From: a bacterium
GTDB lineage: Bacteria > Bacillota_I > Bacilli_A > RFN20 > CAG-826
DNA length: 7,185 nt
Assembly (NCBI GenBank): GCA_019421105.1
Contig: JAHZFY010000059.1
Span: 1-7,185 of the forward strand
Direction of reading: 5' to 3'
The notes under the pieces were generated by a model. The model was not told the DNA's origin and ran no database searches. It saw nothing but the letters and a program-made list of their open reading frames with translations. How positions within the stretch are numbered: the first letter of the stretch is position 1; each line of letters starts with the position of its first letter. Shown here piece after piece: positions 1 to 6,433 of this stretch. Position numbers and translations under genes: made by a program.

Positions 1-239
1 ATTCTGCTGCTCTTGCAAAGCAAGAAGAAGAGATTGGTAATGAAAGAAAATTAAAAGTTGGAACTGGCGAAAGAAGCGAAAAAATTAGAACTTATAATTA
101 TCCACAAAATAGAGTCACTGATCATAGAATCGGTTTTACAATTCAAAAATTAGATCGTGTTATGGAAGGCGAATTAGAAGAAGTTATCGATGCTTTAGTT
201 AACTATGATCAACAAATGAAATTGGCAGGTCAAAAATAA
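1..239 (+). CDS. prfA: Peptide chain release factor 1 (RF1), C-terminal fragment
   Basis: This is the 3' end of a gene whose start lies left of the window; the first complete codon begins at base 3 and the stop is TAA at 237-239. About 78 residues are visible. They include GTGERSEKIRTYNYPQNR followed by VTDHRI, the strongly conserved block downstream of the GGQ loop in class-I release factors, and a tail resembling MEGELEEVIDAL. RF1 reads UAA and UAG in the ribosomal A site and triggers hydrolysis of peptidyl-tRNA. The GGQ loop and the PxT codon-recognition motif are outside the window, so RF1 rather than RF2 is inferred from two points: prmC follows directly, as is usual for prfA, and a separate RF2 gene lies at the right end. 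The gene is one base away from prmC, whose product methylates RF1. Confidence in family is high and in RF1 subtype good. Confidence 0.95.
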   Translation, partial: SAALAKQEEEIGNERKLKVGTGERSEKIRTYNYPQNRVTDHRIGFTIQKLDRVMEGELEEVIDALVNYDQQMKLAGQK

Positions 240-240
240 T

Positions 241-1101
241 ATGACAAATCGTGAAGCTTTTAAAAAACTAAAGACAATAAAGAATAAATATATGAATGAA
301 ACAGTCATTAAATCATTACTATATGAAGCCAATGATTGTGAAAATTTAACGCAATTCTTACCTTTTTTTGATAAAAATGTGAAAAATGAAGAAAAACTCG
401 ACTCGATGTTAAAAAGAGTTTTAGAGGGCGAACCAATCCAATATGTAATTGGCAAAGCGCAATTTTTAGATTGGGTTTTTAAAGTGAATAAAGATGTTTT
501 AATACCTCGTGTTGAAACAGACGAACTTGCAGCGAATGTTTTAAAAATTTTAGAACAATCTAAACTTGAAAAACTTCATGTCGTCGATTTATGTTGTGGG
601 TCAGGATGTCTTGGTATTTGTATAAAAGATCGCTTTAAAAATTTTGATGTAACTTGTATAGACATTTCAAAAGATGCGTTAGAAGTTGCAAAAGAAAATG
701 CTAAAAAATATAATGCAAATATTAATTTTATAGAAGGTGATTTTATAAAACCTTTAATCAATACTGATAAGAAGGTCGATATTTTAGTTTGCAATCCTCC
801 TTATATTGAAGATGAATCCACAATTGATGAGCAAGTATATAAATATGAACCACATTTGGCTTTGTTAGCTAAACCTGCATGGAAATTTTATGAAACGATT
901 TTCCAATATTATAAGACGTTCATGAATGATAATTTTGCAATGTTTTTTGAAATTGGAGAAGATATGGAAAAAGATTTAACCAACATCATGAATATAAATA
1001 TGGATAATGTCACATTTATTTTTAGAAAAGACATATATGGAAAAACAAGATTCCTTTTTGTCTCAGGAGTGATTCATGGAGATAAAATTAAAGAAAGCTA
1101 A
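241..1101 (+). CDS. prmC: Release factor glutamine N5-methyltransferase PrmC
   Basis: This 286-residue protein has the usual PrmC length and architecture: a small helical N-terminal domain (about residues 1-75) and a Rossmann-type SAM-dependent methyltransferase domain. Family motifs are visible: PIQYVIG, then VLIPRVETDEL, which corresponds to the family's IPRPETE. The SAM-binding loop DLCCGSG is at residues 116-122 and the catalytic NPPY at residues 185-188 holds the substrate glutamine; YEPHLAL follows. It methylates the glutamine of GGQ in RF1 and RF2, using S-adenosylmethionine, in the cytoplasm. The ATG lies one base after the prfA stop, with a modest AGGT about 10 bases upstream, so translation is probably coupled to prfA. 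Its last 26 bases overlap the next gene. The protein is cysteine-rich around the SAM loop (CC), which is unusual but not disabling. Confidence 0.96.
   Translation: MTNREAFKKLKTIKNKYMNETVIKSLLYEANDCENLTQFLPFFDKNVKNEEKLDSMLKRVLEGEPIQYVIGKAQFLDWVFKVNKDVLIPRVETDELAANVLKILEQSKLEKLHVVDLCCGSGCLGICIKDRFKNFDVTCIDISKDALEVAKENAKKYNANINFIEGDFIKPLINTDKKVDILVCNPPYIEDESTIDEQVYKYEPHLALLAKPAWKFYETIFQYYKTFMNDNFAMFFEIGEDMEKDLTNIMNINMDNVTFIFRKDIYGKTRFLFVSGVIHGDKIKES
1065..1078 (+). promoter_or_regulatory. Ribosome binding site and start of the tsaC-rpiB fusion gene, inside prmC
   Basis: AGGAG at 1065-1069 is six bases before ATG at 1076. It is one of the clearest Shine-Dalgarno sequences in the window and fixes the start of the next gene inside the last codons of prmC. 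The 26-base overlap implies translational coupling. Confidence 0.8.
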
Positions 1102-2107
1102 AGATGCTTTGCTAAACCATAAAGTTATCGCATTTCCTACGGAAACCGTATGTGGATTAGGTGTATATTTTGATGATGAAGAAGCATATCATCTATTAAA
1201 TAAAATTAAAGGTAGACCAGAAGATAAACCATATACGATGATGCTTTCAGACGTCAGCGAAATTTTTAAATATGCTTATGTTGATGAAAATGCATTAAAA
1301 ATCATTAATGCTTTTATGCCTGGCCCAATAACAGTTTTACTTAAAGTCAAAGATAACGTGCCATCTTGGGTCACTCATAACACTAATAAGATTGGTATAA
1401 GAGTTCCTAATCATCCTCAATTACAAAACATATTAAGATATATGGAAAAGCCATTGCTAGTTCCATCTGCTAATAAATCAAACTGTCCTCCTTTAAGTAA
1501 TATGGAAGAAGTCAAAAAAATATTTGGAAGTGAAATCGAGTTTTATTTTGATGATGACGCTAATAATGAAAAGCCATCTACAATAGTTGATTTGTGTGAT
1601 ACTATAAAAATAATTAGGGAAGGGCAAATATCTAAAGACGATATTAATAATGCCATAAAGGAAAACACTATGAAAATTTCAATTGGATGCGACCACGGTG
1701 GTTTAAATTACAAAGAACAATTAAAAGAATTTTTAAAAAACAATGGCTATGAAGTCATCGATTGTGGAACAAATGATAATGCTTCTTGTCATTATCCAAT
1801 TTTTGCTGAAAAAGCTGCAAGATATGTATCTAGTAAAGAATGCGAATTTGGCATTTTAATATGCACATCTGGAGAAGGTGTTTGCATCGCTGCAAATAAA
1901 ATCGATGGCGTTAGATGTGGAATTGGATATAACGATGATGTCTCAAGATTATTGCGTCAACATAATGACGCTAATATGATTGCTTTTGGACAAGCATTCA
2001 TGGATATTGAAGATGTTAAAAAAAGATGTTTAATCTTTTTAAATACAAAATTTGAAGGTGGAAGACACCAAGTAAGAGTGGATTTGATCAATAATTTAGA
2101 AAAATAA
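1076..2107 (+). CDS. Fusion protein: TsaC/YrdC-type threonylcarbamoyl-AMP synthase + ribose-5-phosphate isomerase B
   Basis: This 343-residue protein joins two complete enzymes. Residues 1-198 are a YrdC-fold TsaC (YwlC): FPTETVCGLG (20-29), KGRPEDKP (45-52), PGPITVLL, IGIRVPNHP, PSANKS (130-135) and STIVDL with IIREGQI. The family makes threonylcarbamoyl-AMP from threonine, bicarbonate and ATP for t6A37 of tRNAs. Residues 199-343 are a full-length RpiB: MKISIGCDHGG (199-209), catalytic-type Cys263 in ICTSGEG, RQHNDAN (His296) and FEGGRHQVRV. It would interconvert ribose-5-P and ribulose-5-P. No stop or frame change separates the parts. In Bacillus subtilis the corresponding genes ywlC and ywlF lie close together downstream of prfA-prmC with ywlE between them, so the fusion joins natural neighbours. 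The total length resembles Sua5 (TsaC plus Sua5 domain), but the C-terminal half is clearly RpiB. An internal start may also yield RpiB alone. Confidence 0.93.
   Translation: MEIKLKKAKDALLNHKVIAFPTETVCGLGVYFDDEEAYHLLNKIKGRPEDKPYTMMLSDVSEIFKYAYVDENALKIINAFMPGPITVLLKVKDNVPSWVTHNTNKIGIRVPNHPQLQNILRYMEKPLLVPSANKSNCPPLSNMEEVKKIFGSEIEFYFDDDANNEKPSTIVDLCDTIKIIREGQISKDDINNAIKENTMKISIGCDHGGLNYKEQLKEFLKNNGYEVIDCGTNDNASCHYPIFAEKAARYVSSKECEFGILICTSGEGVCIAANKIDGVRCGIGYNDDVSRLLRQHNDANMIAFGQAFMDIEDVKKRCLIFLNTKFEGGRHQVRVDLINNLEK
1657..1672 (+). promoter_or_regulatory. Candidate internal ribosome binding site and ATG for stand-alone RpiB
   Basis: Exactly at the junction of the two enzyme domains, AAAGGA (1657-1662) lies seven bases before an in-frame ATG (1670-1672). 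That ATG encodes Met199, where RpiB proteins normally start (MKISIGCDHGG). Position and spacing are those of a normal start. It could be a remnant of the once-separate rpiB gene or a working site giving a 145-residue RpiB. Sequence alone cannot tell which. Confidence 0.5.
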
Positions 2108-2127
2108 TTTAGAATTATTATAAATTT

Positions 2128-3300
2128 ATGCCTATTAGTAATATGGGCGATAATTTTAGGTGTCAAATATGTGGCAATGATGATCCTAATAAAATTGGAT
2201 ATTTAAATGGAAAACCATATTGTCGAGCATGCCTAAGTTTTAATAAAGAAAAAGCCAGCGTTTTTTCTCATACTCCTAAAAATGCGGATTATAGACTAAA
2301 TTATTCTTTGAGCGAAGATCAATATCATATTTCTTTCGAAATATTAAACGCTATAAAAGATTCAAAAAATGTCTTATTAAAAGCTGTATGTGGGGCAGGA
2401 AAAACTGAACTTACTTTTGAAGCAATAAAATATGTAATCGAAAGGGGAGGTTACGTAGGATTTGCTACTCCAAGAAGGGATGTCACCATCGAGCTTTTCA
2501 ATCGCTTCAAAACTGTCTTTAAATCAAATAAAGTCATCGCTATTTATGGTGGTAATAATGATGAATTAGATGGAGACCTGATTTGTCTTACTACTCATCA
2601 ATTATATAGGTTTAATCATTATTTTGATTTATTGATTATTGATGAAGTGGATGCATTCCCTTTCGCAGGTAATGAGGTTTTGATGAACATAGCATTAAAA
2701 TCAATTAAAGGCAATTTGATAATGATGTCAGCAACAGCCACTAAAGAAATAGAAAATCTATTTATGAATGCTGATTCAAAAGTCTTGACATTAAATTCTA
2801 GATATCATGGTTATCCATTAATTACACCTGAAATTATCGTTTCATACTCTTTTTTAAAATATGCTTGCTTGCTTTATTATTTAAAAAAATTTCTTAACGA
2901 TAATAAACAAGTATTCGTGTTTACACCAACTATTGATTTGTGCGAAAAAGTATATAAGTTTATATCAATATTTTTAAAAAATGGAGAATATGTACATTCT
3001 AAAAGAATCAATAGAGATGAGATAATAAACGACTTTAAAGTTGGAAAAATTAAATATTTGATAACGACCTCCATATTAGAGCGTGGAGTTACAGTTAAAG
3101 GATTACAAGTTATCGTTTTTATGGCCGATCATAAATTATATGATTTTAAAGCTTTGGTGCAAATATCAGGAAGAGTAGGAAGAAAGATTAATGATCCTGT
3201 TGGTAGGGTTATTTTTTTATTGGATAAACAAAATGAACAAATTAAAAAATGCGTTGACGAAATTAAAAGAGCCAACTATGATTTGCAAACTATGTTTTAA
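2128..3300 (+). CDS. comFA: ComFA-like competence DNA helicase/translocase
   Basis: This 390-residue superfamily 2 helicase resembles ComFA, the ATPase thought to help pull single-stranded transforming DNA into the cytoplasm at the inner face of the membrane. A four-cysteine zinc-finger motif opens the protein (Cys12, Cys15, Cys32, Cys35), as in ComFA. Walker A is AVCGAGKTE (86-94). Walker B is DEVDAFP (172-178), the form typical of ComFA rather than PriA. Motif III is SAT (201-203), and TTSILERGVTVKG and QISGRVGR (345-352) form the C-terminal RecA-like lobe. It is shorter than Bacillus subtilis ComFA (about 460 residues). ATG 2128 is the first start after an in-frame stop at 2110 and has no good Shine-Dalgarno; ATG 2143 is an alternative that keeps the zinc finger. 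It begins 20 bases after the fusion gene and overlaps comFC by 23 bases, the usual comFA-comFC partnership. Confidence 0.92.
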   Translation: MPISNMGDNFRCQICGNDDPNKIGYLNGKPYCRACLSFNKEKASVFSHTPKNADYRLNYSLSEDQYHISFEILNAIKDSKNVLLKAVCGAGKTELTFEAIKYVIERGGYVGFATPRRDVTIELFNRFKTVFKSNKVIAIYGGNNDELDGDLICLTTHQLYRFNHYFDLLIIDEVDAFPFAGNEVLMNIALKSIKGNLIMMSATATKEIENLFMNADSKVLTLNSRYHGYPLITPEIIVSYSFLKYACLLYYLKKFLNDNKQVFVFTPTIDLCEKVYKFISIFLKNGEYVHSKRINRDEIINDFKVGKIKYLITTSILERGVTVKGLQVIVFMADHKLYDFKALVQISGRVGRKINDPVGRVIFLLDKQNEQIKKCVDEIKRANYDLQTMF

Positions 3301-3892
3301 TGAATTTCATATAGATTCATTTGCCCATCTGCTGAATAAAAAAACATATGTATGTAACAAATGTAAAAAGAAAATGATTCCTCAATTTAATGTCTTTAAA
3401 ATAGAAGGAATAAAATGTTTGAGCATATATGATTATGATGATGTTTTAAAAAGCTTAATCTACCAATTAAAAGGATGCAAAGACATTGAAATTGCACCCA
3501 TATTTTTAAATGAATATAGGTATTACATAAAACTAAAGTATTTTGGGTATCATATAGTAGAAGTACCAAGTTATTTTCAAGATGATTTAAATCGAGGTTT
3601 CAATCACGTTGATGAAATATTTAAGTTTATTAAACTTAAAAAATTAAAAATATTAAAAAAGAATACACATATAAAACAATCAGATGGAACAATCCAACAA
3701 AGAGAAAAAATAGGTGATTATTTGTCTATTGAAAATAACGTTGATTTATCAAATAAACGGATTTTATTGGTAGATGATATTTGCACGAGCGGAAATACAT
3801 TGAAAGCGTGCATCAAATTATTAAAAAACCACAATGCAAAGAAAATTCAATGCCTTGTAATTTGTAAAGTCAAATCATCGAACAATAAATAG
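3278..3892 (+). CDS. comFC: ComFC-like competence protein (phosphoribosyltransferase fold)
   Basis: This 204-residue protein has the ComFC/GntX layout. A small N-terminal zinc-binding motif (Cys3, Cys6, Cys26, Cys29) is followed by a phosphoribosyltransferase-fold domain. That domain has RGFNHVDEI, QQREKIG and the PRPP-loop motif LLVDDICTSGNT (VDD at 165-167). ComFC is needed for efficient natural transformation and acts with ComFA; its own enzymatic activity is not established. I chose ATG 3278 because it places CxxC at the very start, as in the family, and has AAAAGAG (3265-3271) six bases upstream. An earlier in-frame ATG at 3191 would add 29 residues encoded entirely inside comFA and without family similarity. 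The gene is very AT-rich with many ATA isoleucine codons, unlike secA. It ends with TAG, the only TAG stop in the window, and probably closes the upstream operon. Confidence 0.9.
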   Translation: MICKLCFNEFHIDSFAHLLNKKTYVCNKCKKKMIPQFNVFKIEGIKCLSIYDYDDVLKSLIYQLKGCKDIEIAPIFLNEYRYYIKLKYFGYHIVEVPSYFQDDLNRGFNHVDEIFKFIKLKKLKILKKNTHIKQSDGTIQQREKIGDYLSIENNVDLSNKRILLVDDICTSGNTLKACIKLLKNHNAKKIQCLVICKVKSSNNK

Positions 3893-3904
3893 TTAATTAT
3901 TAAA

Positions 3905-3933
3905 TAGACTAACATTATATTAAATGTTAATAT
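3905..3933 (+). promoter_or_regulatory. Candidate secA promoter with a palindrome in its spacer
   Basis: TAGACT (3905-3910, 4 of 6 matches to TTGACA) and TAATAT (3928-3933, 4 of 6 to TATAAT) are separated by 17 bases. The fit is moderate and AT-rich DNA yields such matches by chance. A perfect 7-base inverted repeat, TAACATT (3910-3916) and AATGTTA (3923-3929) with a 6-base centre, fills the spacer, where an operator or RNA hairpin could lie. This is the only gap large enough for a promoter before secA. Confidence 0.35.
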
Positions 3934-3965
3934 AAATGAGCGAATGATTAGCATTTATTTTTCTT
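3932..3965 (+). terminator. Possible weak intrinsic terminator or leader hairpin after comFC
   Basis: ATAAATG (3932-3938) and CATTTAT (3952-3958) can form a 7-base-pair stem with a 13-base loop, followed by TTTTTCTT (3958-3965). The T-run suits a rho-independent terminator for the comFC transcript, but the stem has only one G-C pair, so it would be weak. If secA is transcribed from the candidate promoter just upstream, the hairpin would instead sit in the secA leader, before its ribosome binding site. Confidence 0.35.
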
Positions 3966-3978
3966 ATTAAAGAAAGTT

Positions 3979-3994
3979 GAGGTATTGTTATATG
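3979..3994 (+). promoter_or_regulatory. Ribosome binding site that fixes the secA start
   Basis: GAGG (3979-3982) lies nine bases before ATG 3992, giving the typical SecA N-terminus MGFFDRR. The in-frame TTG at 3977 overlaps this Shine-Dalgarno sequence and is therefore not the likely start. Confidence 0.75.
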
Positions 3995-6433
3995 GGCTTT
4001 TTTGATAGAAGAGCAATTAAAAAATATGAGAAGCAAGCAAAAAAAATCATGGCTTTAGAAGAAACCATGAAAGCGATGAGTGATGATGACTTACGCGCTA
4101 AAACTGCTTGGTTTAAAGAACAAGTTTCTTCAGGAAATAAAACTTTAGAAGATATAAAAATTGAAGCTTTTGCAGTGGCAAGAGAAGCTGCTAGACGTGT
4201 ATTAAATCAATTTCCTTACATGGTTCAAATCATCGGCGCTTTGATTTTAAATGATGGTGATGTCGCCGAAATGAAAACAGGTGAAGGTAAAACTTTAACT
4301 GCAACGATGACTGTCTATTTAAATGCTTTAGCTGGCAAAGGTGTTCACGTTGTTACGGTTAATGAATACTTAGCGGAACGTGACGCTGACTGGATGGGTC
4401 AAATCTATCGTTTCTTAGGTTTGACTGTCGGCATAAACTTAAGAGCAAAAACTACTTCTGAAAAAAAGGAAGCACACGCTTGTGATATTACCTATACAAC
4501 TAACTCTGAACTTGGATTTGACTACTTAAGAGACAATATGGCTCAATCTTTATCTGGTAGAGTTTTAAGAGGATTAAACTACGCGGTTATTGATGAAGCC
4601 GACTCTATTTTAATTGATGAATCTAGAACGCCATTGATTATTTCTGGTGGTGCTAAAACTTCTAGTAGCCAATATACAGTTGCAGATCGTTTTGTTAAAA
4701 CTTTGAAAAAAGAAAGAGATTTTGTAATTGATGTCAAAGACAAAACAGTTAACTTAACTGAAGAAGGTAGTGCAAAAGCTGAAAGAATGTTTGGCATTAA
4801 AAATTTATACAATCCTGAATACTCTGATTTAGTGCATAGAATTCATAATGCGTTACGCGCTAACTATATCATGGCAAGAGATGTCGATTATTTAGTCGAT
4901 AAAGAAAATCAAATTCAAATCATCGATCAATTTACAGGCCGTGTCTTGGCGGGTAGAGAATGGTCAGATGGTCTACATCAAGCTGTACAAGCTAAAGAAA
5001 ATGTTGAAATTAAACAAGAAACAGTCACTATGGCGACTATTACATACCAAAACTTCTTTAGATTGTTTACAAAGTTATCTGGTATGACTGGTACGGCAAA
5101 AACCGAAGAAGAAGAATTTAGAAAAATTTATAATATGAGAGTTATTTGTGTCCCAACAAATAGACCTGTCATTAGAGAAGATGCTTTAGATTTTGTCTAT
5201 GCACATAAAGGACCAAAATTAGCAGCATTAATCAAAGAAGTTAAAGAAAGACATGAAAAAGGTCAACCTGTTCTTATTGGTACTGTTTCTGTTGAATCTT
5301 CTGAAGAAATTTCAGAGTTATTGACTAAAGCAGGGCTACCTCATGAAATGTTAAACGCTAAAAACCATGCTAGAGAAGCAGAAATCATTGCTTTAGCTGG
5401 TAAAAAAGGTGCTATTACACTTGCTACTAATATGGCGGGTCGTGGTAGCGATATTAAAATTGATGAAGAAGTTAGAAAACTTGGTGGTCTATGTGTTTTT
5501 GGCACAGAAAGACATGAATCAAGACGTATCGATAACCAATTAAGAGGTCGTGCTGGTCGTCAAGGTGATCCAGGTTTTTCACGTTTCTATGTTTCTTTTG
5601 ATGACACATTACTGGTTAGATTTGCAGCGGATGGCATCAAAAACTTTATCGAAAAAAATTGTGGTGATGAAGCATTAGAAATGAAGATGATTACTAATGT
5701 TATTACTGGTGCTCAAAAACGAATTGAAGGTACTAACTTTGATACACGTAAGTCTTTGCTTGATTACGATGATGTTTTAGCAAAACAAAGACAAATTGTT
5801 TACTCAAAACGTGATAAAATTTTGATGGGCGATGATATTTCTGATTTATTAGACGAAATCTTTTCTACAACTGGTACTTTCTTAGCTAATAAAGCTATTC
5901 CAGTTGGTTCTAATTCAAATTTGATTGATGGTGATTTATTAATCAAACAAGTTGAACCAAGATTTTTACCAGCTGGTTCATTAAAAAAGAACTTATATGA
6001 TGAATCTCCTGCTGATGAAGCTGGACCAGACTTAGGTTTAGTAATTTATGATTATTTCTTAGAGAAAAAGAAAACATGGCCAGAAGAAGAAGTTGATAAA
6101 ATAATTCGTTATGTTGTTTTAAAAATGATCGATAACAACTGGACTAGACACATTGATACTATGTCTAGATTAAGAGAAGGCATTTTCTTAAGAAGTTACG
6201 CTAATGTTAACCCATTGCAAGACTATGTTAATGAAGGTTATTCTTTGTTTAGAGATATGTTGAATATGGCTTCTGTTGAAGCGGTATTAAATTTAGTTAA
6301 TATTCAAATTCAAAGAAGAGAACCTGAAGAAGAACAGGCTCAACAAGAAAACCAAGAAAAATCTAATGTAGAAAAATCTGCTGCAAAGATTGAAATTAAA
6401 GATAGTAAAGATTCTGGAGAAAAACATGACTAA
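3992..6433 (+). CDS. secA: Preprotein translocase ATPase SecA
   Basis: This 813-residue protein is the motor that drives unfolded preproteins through the SecYEG channel. Visible landmarks are Walker A MKTGEGKT (94-101) in nucleotide-binding domain 1, and DEADSILIDESRTPLIISG (Walker B from 201). These are followed by the preprotein cross-linking region, FTGRVLAGREWSDGLHQAV, SGMTGTAKTE, the second motor domain with TNMAGRGSDI, and QLRGRAGRQGDPG (516-528). The helical scaffold has DYDDVLAKQRQIVYSKR, and the wing/two-helix region includes WTRHIDTMSRLREGI. The last 35 or so residues are a charged, Glu/Lys-rich tail without cysteines, so the C-terminal zinc-binding (SecB-docking) motif present in many SecAs is absent. 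The length is slightly below that of Bacillus subtilis SecA (841). Codon choice leans to GGT, GCT, CGT and ATT more than in comFA/comFC, consistent with higher expression. It overlaps prfB by 8 bases, a common secA-prfB arrangement. Confidence 0.98.
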   Translation: MGFFDRRAIKKYEKQAKKIMALEETMKAMSDDDLRAKTAWFKEQVSSGNKTLEDIKIEAFAVAREAARRVLNQFPYMVQIIGALILNDGDVAEMKTGEGKTLTATMTVYLNALAGKGVHVVTVNEYLAERDADWMGQIYRFLGLTVGINLRAKTTSEKKEAHACDITYTTNSELGFDYLRDNMAQSLSGRVLRGLNYAVIDEADSILIDESRTPLIISGGAKTSSSQYTVADRFVKTLKKERDFVIDVKDKTVNLTEEGSAKAERMFGIKNLYNPEYSDLVHRIHNALRANYIMARDVDYLVDKENQIQIIDQFTGRVLAGREWSDGLHQAVQAKENVEIKQETVTMATITYQNFFRLFTKLSGMTGTAKTEEEEFRKIYNMRVICVPTNRPVIREDALDFVYAHKGPKLAALIKEVKERHEKGQPVLIGTVSVESSEEISELLTKAGLPHEMLNAKNHAREAEIIALAGKKGAITLATNMAGRGSDIKIDEEVRKLGGLCVFGTERHESRRIDNQLRGRAGRQGDPGFSRFYVSFDDTLLVRFAADGIKNFIEKNCGDEALEMKMITNVITGAQKRIEGTNFDTRKSLLDYDDVLAKQRQIVYSKRDKILMGDDISDLLDEIFSTTGTFLANKAIPVGSNSNLIDGDLLIKQVEPRFLPAGSLKKNLYDESPADEAGPDLGLVIYDYFLEKKKTWPEEEVDKIIRYVVLKMIDNNWTRHIDTMSRLREGIFLRSYANVNPLQDYVNEGYSLFRDMLNMASVEAVLNLVNIQIQRREPEEEQAQQENQEKSNVEKSAAKIEIKDSKDSGEKHD
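6416..6428 (+). promoter_or_regulatory. Ribosome binding site and start of prfB inside secA
   Basis: GGAGA (6416-6420) is five bases upstream of ATG 6426, so prfB starts inside the final secA codons. This supports reading the short zero-frame segment as the true N-terminus of RF2 and suggests translational coupling to secA. Confidence 0.8.

Noticed and set aside
195..455. Minus-strand open frame across the prfA end and prmC start
   Set aside because: It is antisense to two well-supported genes, and its composition is what the reverse of AT-rich coding DNA gives. The same applies to minus-strand frames at 576-794, 1957-2166, 2877-3074, 4579-4812 and 6918-7121.
2103..2119. Inverted repeat AATAAT/ATTATT between rpiB and comFA as a terminator
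   Set aside because: It is a six-pair, all A-T stem with no T-run and overlaps the stop codon. It is expected by chance in such AT-rich DNA.
3191..3277. Longer comFC reading frame starting at ATG 3191
   Set aside because: The extra 29 residues lie wholly inside comFA, have no family similarity, and would push the N-terminal CxxC away from its usual place. ATG 3278 has a better purine-rich site upstream.
3936..3947. Three-codon upstream reading frame (ATG AGC GAA TGA) before secA, as a secretion-monitoring leader
   Set aside because: It is far too short for an arrest peptide such as SecM or MifM, and has no ribosome binding site.
3977..3991. TTG start five codons upstream of secA ATG
   Set aside because: This TTG overlaps the Shine-Dalgarno sequence GAGG used by ATG 3992, and SecA proteins typically begin like MGFFDRR.
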